A DNA stretch of 15,912 nt. Source: an uncultured Desulfomonile sp. (lineage in GTDB: Bacteria > Desulfobacterota > Desulfomonilia > Desulfomonilales > Desulfomonilaceae). Numbering within the stretch: position 1 is the first letter of the stretch; each line of letters opens with the position of its first letter. Below are positions 1 to 4,628 of this stretch, in pieces. The DNA lies in contig CALDNG010000298.1 in NCBI GenBank assembly GCA_937915285.1, positions 1 through 15,912 on the forward strand, in the 5' to 3' direction. The notes beneath the pieces are model-generated. The model was given only the letters and a program-made list of their open reading frames with translations, did no database searches and was not told the DNA's origin. A program made the position numbers and the translations under genes.

Positions 1-169
1 ATAAAGGAATGTAATTCAGCTTTGACAGTGATTCCAGCAATTCAGCCGATATAACAGAGTCATCCCTTTGGTCGCAGCATGACAGAGCATCTCGTAGCGC
101 CTTTTCCAAGCCCACTACTCCGACTTCGTAATCCTCAATCCGTATTCGGGTAACTTCCAGGTCGCCCAA
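1..169 (-). CDS. 5' part of a small unidentified protein gene (runs off the left edge)
   Basis: An uninterrupted minus-strand frame covers the first 169 bases and gives about 56 residues before the window ends. I place the start at a TTG at 169 because a GGGAG sequence at 176-180 lies 6 bases upstream; no ATG is available. The product begins MGDLEVTRIRIEDYEVG and continues with a VVGLEKALRDAL helix and an ELLESLSKLNYIPL segment. The hydrophilic beginning, a VG-x-VGLE turn and a LNYIP motif recall short conserved hypothetical proteins of anaerobic prokaryotes, but I cannot name the family. The adjacent cysteines (SCC) may bind metal or be incidental. It follows the ankyrin gene by 37 bases on the same strand, so the two are probably co-transcribed. 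The C-terminus is outside the window. Confidence 0.5.
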   Translation of the reverse strand, partial: MGDLEVTRIRIEDYEVGVVGLEKALRDALSCCDQRDDSVISAELLESLSKLNYIPL

Positions 170-175
170 AGTAAT

Positions 176-180
176 CTCCC
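176..180 (-). promoter_or_regulatory. Ribosome binding site deciding a TTG start
   Basis: GGGAG on the minus strand, 6 bases before the TTG at 169. It is the only Shine-Dalgarno-like sequence in this frame, and no ATG or GTG lies nearby, so it supports the TTG start of the partial gene at the left edge. Confidence 0.4.
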
Positions 181-206
181 AAAAATTTTTCCAGACCGGC
201 CAACCT

Positions 207-827
207 CTAATTTATATAATCCCATCCAAGCATGTTCAAGTCTTCCGGGGGCATTGAAGACAGGTGGTTCCTGTCTGGCCTGGCCAGTATGTCGAGAATG
301 TCCGAAAGACCTGCCATAGCTGCGATGGTGGAGGCGGTCCGGCCGCTTTTGTCTCTCAAATTCTGATCCGCCCCAGCGTCCAGAAGCATTTCGACCACGT
401 AAGGTTGACGTGCCATCACTGCTGCTATCAAAGCGGTCTCATTATTTTTGTCACGAGCGTTCACATCTGCCCCGTTGAGGAGCAGAATCCCGGTAGATTC
501 GAGATCGCCCCTGCGCGCGGCAATGATTAGAGGGGTCTCAGTAGTTCTGCCTCGCTCATTCACGCCTGCGCCGTTATCCAGCAAAGTCCGGGCAAGCATG
601 TGATTACCCGATTTTACAGATCTAATCAATGGGGTGTCGCCGTTTCGGTCGCGGGCGTTTACATCCTTTGCGCCCCGAACAATGTCTTCGAACCCCAATG
701 ATGAACTGTGAAAAATCTCCCTGGATATTCTTTCAATCTGGCATGCGGCAAGGGGATAAGCACAGGACACGTAAATACCGGCAAAAACAACAGACACTAT
801 AAAGGCTATTTTCATTAAGTGTTTCAA
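207..827 (-). CDS. Ankyrin-repeat protein, probable exported lipoprotein
   Basis: About 206 residues. The frame is open up to an ATG at 848, but AGGAG (836-840) lies inside that extension and 8 bases before a TTG at 827, so I take TTG as the start. The N-terminus (MKHLMK, then a hydrophobic stretch IAFIVSVVFAGIYVS) is a signal peptide; PLAAC at residues 25-29 fits a lipobox, making Cys29 the likely lipidated residue, although Cys22 sits in a weaker context. Four ankyrin repeats of about 33 residues follow (about 57-89, 90-122, 123-155, 156-185), with classic NGDTPLI, LLDNGA and GADVNARDKNNETAL elements. Ankyrin repeats bind proteins and have no catalytic role. The envelope location is inferred from the signal. 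The gene stands upstream of the partial gene at the left edge; its partner is unknown. Confidence 0.85.
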   Translation of the reverse strand: MKHLMKIAFIVSVVFAGIYVSCAYPLAACQIERISREIFHSSSLGFEDIVRGAKDVNARDRNGDTPLIRSVKSGNHMLARTLLDNGAGVNERGRTTETPLIIAARRGDLESTGILLLNGADVNARDKNNETALIAAVMARQPYVVEMLLDAGADQNLRDKSGRTASTIAAMAGLSDILDILARPDRNHLSSMPPEDLNMLGWDYIN

Positions 828-834
828 TTTATTG

Positions 835-840
835 ACTCCT
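835..840 (-). promoter_or_regulatory. Ribosome binding site deciding the TTG start of the ankyrin gene
   Basis: AGGAGT read on the minus strand, 7-8 bases before the TTG at 827. It lies downstream of the in-frame ATG at 848, so it cannot serve that ATG. This is the reason for choosing the shorter protein. Confidence 0.55.
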
Positions 841-848
841 AAAAACAT

Positions 849-867
849 AACAGGTTTTATCCCTGTT
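849..867. repeat. 19-base inverted repeat upstream of the ankyrin gene
   Basis: Perfect 6-base arms AACAGG (849-854) and CCTGTT (862-867) separated by 7 bases. It lies just upstream of the ankyrin gene start on the promoter side. The size suits a dimeric repressor, but nothing in the sequence says which one. No T-run follows, so it is not a terminator. Confidence 0.3.
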
Positions 868-874
868 TAAAAAA

Positions 875-892
875 TTACTTTACTTAAAGTAA
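875..892. repeat. 18-base inverted repeat TTACTTT-N4-AAAGTAA
   Basis: Perfect 7-base arms TTACTTT (875-881) and AAAGTAA (886-892) around ACTT. With the neighbouring repeat at 849-867 it makes two dyads in 45 bases upstream of the ankyrin gene, where its promoter should be. Operator function is inferred from position only. Confidence 0.3.
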
Positions 893-1335
893 CCTCCGAC
901 CAATTTTTGTTCCTAAAATTAATTACCAGTAAAACAACGAAACCTTGCGACGGACTCAAATTTTTTAATTTCCAGCTATGCGACGGAATGATTCCAGAAT
1001 TTCCGGGGCCCATTTCATTTTGCCGATTCCTTGTCTTTTTTGCGGTGATTTACAGCGAATCTGGCGCCGGGTGAGTTGTCAATTGCTAAATTTTGGCTAA
1101 CCAAGGGCAAGCGCGCTCACAGAATTTACGGCTCTTTTCATATAGTTGGGCCATTTCCTCACGTAGCGGTCACTTTTTTGTTTTGATACTCGACTGATAG
1201 ACTTTCAATACTCACTTCGTGAACCGCGTCATGTTGTTTCATGCAGTTTCAAATTGAATAGTATTTTGCTATGACAAAATTCATTTTGGAAACATCATCA
1301 TAATGATCATGAGTTGAGCATTTTTAATGATAGAT
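893..1335. other. AT-rich intergenic stretch without a recognisable gene
   Basis: I see no credible coding frame, RNA gene or mobile element here. Small items only: TGCGACGGA occurs twice (946-954 and 979-987), and CAAAAT-TC-ATTTTG forms a short dyad at 1275-1288. The composition is clearly more AT-rich than the flanking genes towards the right-hand end. Confidence 0.5.
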
Positions 1336-1355
1336 TTTTGATCAAGTTTATTTTA
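1336..1355. repeat. 20-base direct repeat, copy 1
   Basis: TTTTGATCAAGTTTATTTTA. An identical copy lies at 1472-1491, 136 bases downstream start to start. It contains the palindrome TTGATCAA (1338-1345) and the 8-mer CAAGTTTA, which recurs upstream of the response regulator and around the kinase start. It is a probable protein-binding site for control of the gene pair beginning at 1719. Confidence 0.6.
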
Positions 1356-1373
1356 TAACGTTAATGTAGATTA

Positions 1374-1392
1374 CCTGATCAAAAAGATCAGG
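1374..1392. repeat. 19-base inverted repeat CCTGATC-N5-GATCAGG
   Basis: Perfect 7-base arms, CCTGATC (1374-1380) and GATCAGG (1386-1392), around AAAAA. No T-run follows, so an intrinsic terminator is unlikely; a dimer operator is more plausible. It lies between the two 20-base direct repeats and belongs to a cluster of TGATCA sites between 1300 and 1480. Confidence 0.45.
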
Positions 1393-1471
1393 CTCAGCAG
1401 TGAATTCATACTATAATAGTTATATTTATATTTTACTATGTTGCCTAAAATACTCCCCATAGAATCTATTC

Positions 1472-1491
1472 TTTTGATCAAGTTTATTTTA
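1472..1491. repeat. 20-base direct repeat, copy 2
   Basis: Identical to 1336-1355. Its centre lies about 60-65 bases upstream of the start point predicted from the promoter at 1510-1538. That is the distance at which many class I activators bind, and suggests activation rather than repression. The 136-base spacing to copy 1 is close to 13 turns of B-DNA, which would put both sites on one face of the helix. Both points are inference. Confidence 0.6.
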
Positions 1492-1509
1492 GATTAGACA
1501 AAAAAGTTC

Positions 1510-1538
1510 TTGACTTGGTTACTCAAGGACAATATTTT
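1510..1538 (+). promoter_or_regulatory. Predicted sigma70 promoter of the haem-b/Fe-S operon
   Basis: TTGACT (1510-1515), a 17-base spacer, then TATTTT (1533-1538). This is the best -35/-10 pair in the gap and faces the gene at 1719. Transcription would start near 1545 and leave a leader of about 170 bases, in which I recognise no riboswitch or gene. Confidence 0.5.
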
Positions 1539-1718
1539 AGTAAGAATGATAGTCCTTGGCTGCCTCTATTGGTCATTACTTGCGTTTGATGCTTAATTGA
1601 ACTGACCAAAACAATTGTGGTTAGCGTATCCACGGCATTTATCCCGTTTGTCCTGTGAATAGGCCATCCACCCTCCGGGGATAAAACAAATACCATTTCC
1701 GCATGAAAGAGAGGATTC

Positions 1719-2414
1719 ATGGAAAACAACGTCAGTCACGCGCTGCTTTTTTTGGAAGAAGAGATTCAGTACATTTGTTTGGCATTTATGGCCACGATGT
1801 ATGCGATCAAAATAGTTACTCTGCTCAAGAAGCCTGTTCCACCAGAGAAAGCCGAGTTAAAGGGTGACAGGGTGGCAGGAGCTTTCGAATCCTTGTTGAA
1901 CGTTCTCAGGCCGTGGTCTATGGAAAGCTCCAGGAAGAACATGTTCATGTATTGGGAGTTCATGATATTCCACGTGGCAGTGGCATTGACGATTGGCGCG
2001 ACTTTTCTGATCCCGTTGGCGCCCTGGTTGATGACCCCGACGGTTACCGTAATATTCATGATCTTCATGGCTCTGGCGTTTCTCATCGGACTTCGCAGGA
2101 TACACCGCAGACTCACAGTTCCTGAGATCAGGATCATTTCCTCGCCTGACGATTACTTTGCCATCATTCTTATGACAGTGTTTTTTGCAACCGGCTTTAT
2201 CGCTCTGTATTTCTGGCTATACAAGATGCCGGAAACAGCATGGATGTGGATTTTCTTCCTAATGACGACTTTCTTCCTCCTCTACGTCCCGTTCAGCAAG
2301 ATTTCACATTACATACTTTATCCGTTTGGTCGTGTTAATTTCGGCAGGACTTTCGGTGGTAGAGGCGTCATCAACAAGAAAGTCAAGGACAAAACCTGGG
2401 ATCCAACTTTGTAG
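1719..2414 (+). CDS. Haem-b membrane subunit, NarI/DsrM-like
   Basis: 231 residues, close to the NarI/DsrM size. It should anchor the complex in the inner membrane and pass electrons between a quinone or periplasmic donor and the cytoplasmic Fe-S partner encoded next. About five hydrophobic segments are visible: residues 17-36, 78-104, 107-125, 146-167 and 174-191. His85 (in segment 2), His129 (RRIHRR after segment 3) and His197 (in PFSKISHYIL after segment 5) are candidate haem-b ligands; the FSKxxH element is typical of the family. The start ATG has a purine-rich GAGAGG 4 bases upstream. The next gene follows after 35 bases, so the two form an operon. A TmcC-like subunit is the main alternative; without neighbours such as DsrJOP or TmcA I do not choose between them. 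Confidence 0.8.
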   Translation: MENNVSHALLFLEEEIQYICLAFMATMYAIKIVTLLKKPVPPEKAELKGDRVAGAFESLLNVLRPWSMESSRKNMFMYWEFMIFHVAVALTIGATFLIPLAPWLMTPTVTVIFMIFMALAFLIGLRRIHRRLTVPEIRIISSPDDYFAIILMTVFFATGFIALYFWLYKMPETAWMWIFFLMTTFFLLYVPFSKISHYILYPFGRVNFGRTFGGRGVINKKVKDKTWDPTL

Positions 2415-2449
2415 TTACTTTTCAAGCAGATATACAACGGAGGCCTTAA

Positions 2450-3802
2450 ATGTCGGATAAAGTTGAAAAATTGGGCGCAGAGAAAGAACGCCAATGGCCC
2501 ACTAAAACTGAATTTACTCCAGAGATGCTGGCGGAAATGGAAGAGTTGCTTCCCAGCAAGCTGAACCGTGTCGTGGCAGCTTCTCTATCAGGTTGCATTC
2601 ATTGCGGGATGTGTAGTGACGCATGTCATTACAGCGTTTCCATACCTGAGGATAAGACCCTGGTTCCGGCCTACAAAGCAGATAGGTTCAGAAAATGGTA
2701 CAAGAGCCGCTATGATTGGATGGCCAAGGTTTTTCCGAAATTTGTGGGCGCCCAACCGCTTACAAAGGAGCTTGCGGAAGAAATGTACGACAAGCTTTGG
2801 GGCGGTTGTACAATGTGTCGAAGATGTACCATTAATTGTCCGATGGGAGTGGACTATGGAATGATGGTGAGAGCGGCCCGAAGCATGATGCAGCAGGTCG
2901 GGCGCATTCCCCAGCATCTTCAGGACACGGTTGATACCCACTACAATGCTGGCAACAATATGGCAGTTCCTCAGGATGAGATGATAGAAACAATTGAGTG
3001 GATAGAAGAGGAACTTCAGGACGAGGAAGGCTGCGAGAATTTCAAGATACCTGTTGACAAGAAAGGCGCCAAGTACTTTCTGACGCTCAACCCGAGAGAG
3101 CCCAAATATTATCCTCTGACAATTCAGGCGACAGCGAAGGTGCTCAATGCTGCCGGAGTTGATTTCACAATATCGTCAAGGTATTGGGACCTGACTAATT
3201 ATGCGCTGTTCAATGGTAATGATCCTGACGCCAAGCTTTTCTCGATGTGGCAGGTGGAAGATGTCAAGAGGCTTGGGTGCGAGTACTTGCTTGCCGGTGA
3301 ATGCGGTCATGGATACAGGGCCCTTCGATGGGAGCTTCCTAACTGGGTTGGAGGGGTTCCTTTCAAGATCACCAGTGTTCTAGAGCTGTTTGCCAAGCTC
3401 ATTCAGGAGAAGCGTATCAAACTGGATCCGTCTGTATGGGATGGCCACAGGTTCACCTATCATGATTCATGCAACATAGCCAGATCCGGTGGTATATGGG
3501 AAGAGCCCCGCATAGTCATCAGGGCTGCGGCAAATGATTTTGTTGAAATGGAACACCATGGACCGGAGAGCTTCTGCTGTGGAGGTGGCGGAGGGGCGTT
3601 GGCTATGCCCGAATTCACTCCTCGCAGAATGGCAGCGGCCAAGATCAAGGCAGATGAGATTCGGGCCACTGGAGCCAATGTGTGTCTGCAGTCGTGTCAT
3701 AACTGTACTGACCAACTCAAGGAACTGATCGAACATTATCACATAGACGCTAAGGTTATGAACTTGGCCGAACTTTTGTCGCCGGCTCTGGTGCTTGACT
3801 GA
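2450..3802 (+). CDS. DsrK/TmcB/HdrD-type Fe-S protein with CCG domain
   Basis: 450 residues, no membrane span, cytoplasmic. Two [4Fe-4S] ferredoxin motifs lie near the N-terminus: Cys49-x2-Cys52-x2-Cys55-x3-Cys59 and Cys120-x2-Cys123-x2-Cys126-x3-Cys130-Pro. The C-terminal half holds one complete CCG motif, with Cys341 (HDSC), Cys376-Cys377 followed by a Gly run, and Cys416-x2-Cys419. This is the ligand pattern of the special cubane cluster of heterodisulfide reductase HdrD/HdrB and DsrK. An earlier CCG copy is degenerate: only Cys277 and Cys285 remain near GECGHGYRALRWE, as in DsrK. The likely role is two-electron thiol/disulfide or related chemistry coupled to the membrane subunit upstream. 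A GGAGG lies 6 bases before the ATG. No dsrJOP, hdrA, etf or multihaem cytochrome gene is in view, so the substrate stays open. Confidence 0.85.
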   Translation: MSDKVEKLGAEKERQWPTKTEFTPEMLAEMEELLPSKLNRVVAASLSGCIHCGMCSDACHYSVSIPEDKTLVPAYKADRFRKWYKSRYDWMAKVFPKFVGAQPLTKELAEEMYDKLWGGCTMCRRCTINCPMGVDYGMMVRAARSMMQQVGRIPQHLQDTVDTHYNAGNNMAVPQDEMIETIEWIEEELQDEEGCENFKIPVDKKGAKYFLTLNPREPKYYPLTIQATAKVLNAAGVDFTISSRYWDLTNYALFNGNDPDAKLFSMWQVEDVKRLGCEYLLAGECGHGYRALRWELPNWVGGVPFKITSVLELFAKLIQEKRIKLDPSVWDGHRFTYHDSCNIARSGGIWEEPRIVIRAAANDFVEMEHHGPESFCCGGGGGALAMPEFTPRRMAAAKIKADEIRATGANVCLQSCHNCTDQLKELIEHYHIDAKVMNLAELLSPALVLD

Positions 3803-3855
3803 AAGCTTGGTGAGTAGGGCTTGTGTTGATCTGGTATTTTATGACTTCCGGTTTG

Positions 3856-3883
3856 ATGTTAAAATTCAACATGAATCATGATT
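3856..3883. repeat. Two adjacent dyads upstream of the response-regulator promoter
   Basis: ATGTT-N7-AACAT (3856-3872) is followed one base later by the perfect 10-base palindrome AATCATGATT (3874-3883). Both lie immediately before the predicted -35 at 3887. The location fits an activator or autoregulatory site; the identity of the binding protein is not visible. Confidence 0.3.
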
Positions 3884-3886
3884 TGG

Positions 3887-3915
3887 TTGTTTTTAAGTCA
3901 AGTTTACATGATAAT
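3887..3915 (+). promoter_or_regulatory. Predicted sigma70 promoter of the response regulator
   Basis: TTGTTT (3887-3892), a 17-base spacer, then GATAAT (3910-3915). The spacer contains TCAAGTTTA (3898-3906), the core of the 20-base repeats found upstream of the haem-b gene. A protein bound there would block polymerase. The leader would be about 135 bases long. Confidence 0.4.
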
Positions 3916-4055
3916 GGGGCTGGAAGTTAACCAGTCCGCATATTCATTCCGGAAGAGGTTGACTTTTATCTCGGAAAGAAAACCTTGAGGATCAACCACA
4001 GGCCCTCGAATCATGAAATCAAGCATCATTTTGAGAAGAGCCAAGGAGGTATTTA

Positions 4056-4445
4056 ATGGCCAAGAAAATTCTAGTGATAGATGACGAACCGGATATGGTC
4101 ACTTTTTTGACTACTCTACTGGAAGACAATGGCTATGAGACCGTAGTAGCGACTGACGGAGACGAAGGTTTGTCGCAATTAAAGGCAGAAAAGCCGGATT
4201 TGGTCAGCCTCGATCTTTTAATGCCGAATAAAACTGGCATCAAAATGTTCAGAGAGCTACGCAGGGACCCTGAACTTGCCAATACGCCGGTTGTCATGGT
4301 GACTGGTTTTGGAACGGACGACACCCCCAACATGGATTTCAAGAAATGGATCCATGAGCGGTCTATAAAGCCCCCTGAGGCCTATATAGAAAAGCCGGTT
4401 GATAAAGACGCCTTATTGAACGCCATCAAAAAAATTCTGGGCTAG
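4056..4445 (+). CDS. Single-domain response regulator (CheY-like receiver)
   Basis: 129 residues, a receiver domain and nothing else, so it acts by protein contact rather than by binding DNA. The acidic pocket is Asp9-Asp10-Glu11, the phosphoacceptor Asp53 (VSLDLLMP), the switch residue Thr83 and the conserved Lys113 (IEKP). Between Thr83 and Lys113 there are 29 residues (GFGTDDTPNMDFKKWIHERS and beyond), longer than in CheY, which enlarge the beta4-alpha4-beta5 output face. AAGGAGG sits 6 bases before the ATG, an unusually strong ribosome binding site suggesting abundant protein. The histidine kinase gene follows on the same strand after about 180 bases and is the obvious phosphodonor. The output partner is not visible here. 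Confidence 0.88.
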   Translation: MAKKILVIDDEPDMVTFLTTLLEDNGYETVVATDGDEGLSQLKAEKPDLVSLDLLMPNKTGIKMFRELRRDPELANTPVVMVTGFGTDDTPNMDFKKWIHERSIKPPEAYIEKPVDKDALLNAIKKILG

Positions 4446-4452
4446 ATTTGAA

Positions 4453-4494
4453 AAACGGGCCGTGGTCGTCTGAAAATATTGCTGCGGCTCGTTT
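4453..4494 (+). terminator. Possible hairpin after the response regulator
   Basis: AAACGGGCCG (4453-4462) can pair with CGGCTCGTTT (4485-4494) over 10 pairs, including one G-T wobble, with a 22-base loop. It begins 8 bases after the stop codon. No T-run follows on the plus strand, so it may be a weak terminator or an mRNA-stabilising structure. Confidence 0.3.
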
Positions 4495-4628
4495 CATCAA
4501 ATCCCTCAGACAATGGTTGGCAGTAAACTTGTTTTTTGAGCTGAACTTGGCGTCTTTGAGAAAAAGCTGATAACTGGAATCTGATTCAGACTCCGTAGAT
4601 TTTGACTGATCTCATCAGAATTGCCATC

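Noticed and set aside
264..530. Plus-strand open frame of 88 codons
   Set aside because: It lies opposite the ankyrin repeats, which are clearly the coding strand; the product has no family features.
1336..1491. 20-base direct repeats as attachment or transposon target sites
   Set aside because: No integrase, transposase or foreign gene lies between them; only 116 bases of AT-rich DNA separate the copies.
1545..1718. Riboswitch or attenuator in the long leader of the haem-b operon
   Set aside because: I could not find a convincing set of paired helices, a conserved aptamer core or a leader peptide.
1523..1729. Minus-strand open frame of 68 codons in the leader of the haem-b gene
   Set aside because: It overlaps the predicted promoter and the start of a well-supported gene, and its product looks non-protein-like.
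1719..3802. Calling the pair true DsrMK of dissimilatory sulfite reduction
   Set aside because: dsrJ, dsrO, dsrP, dsrC and dsrAB are all absent nearby, and TmcBC or other paralogues have the same domains.
4518..4533. Sigma54-like promoter TGGCAG-N5-TTGTT before the sensor kinase
   Set aside because: The essential GC at -12 reads GT, and no sigma54 activator is in the window; the match is too weak to annotate.
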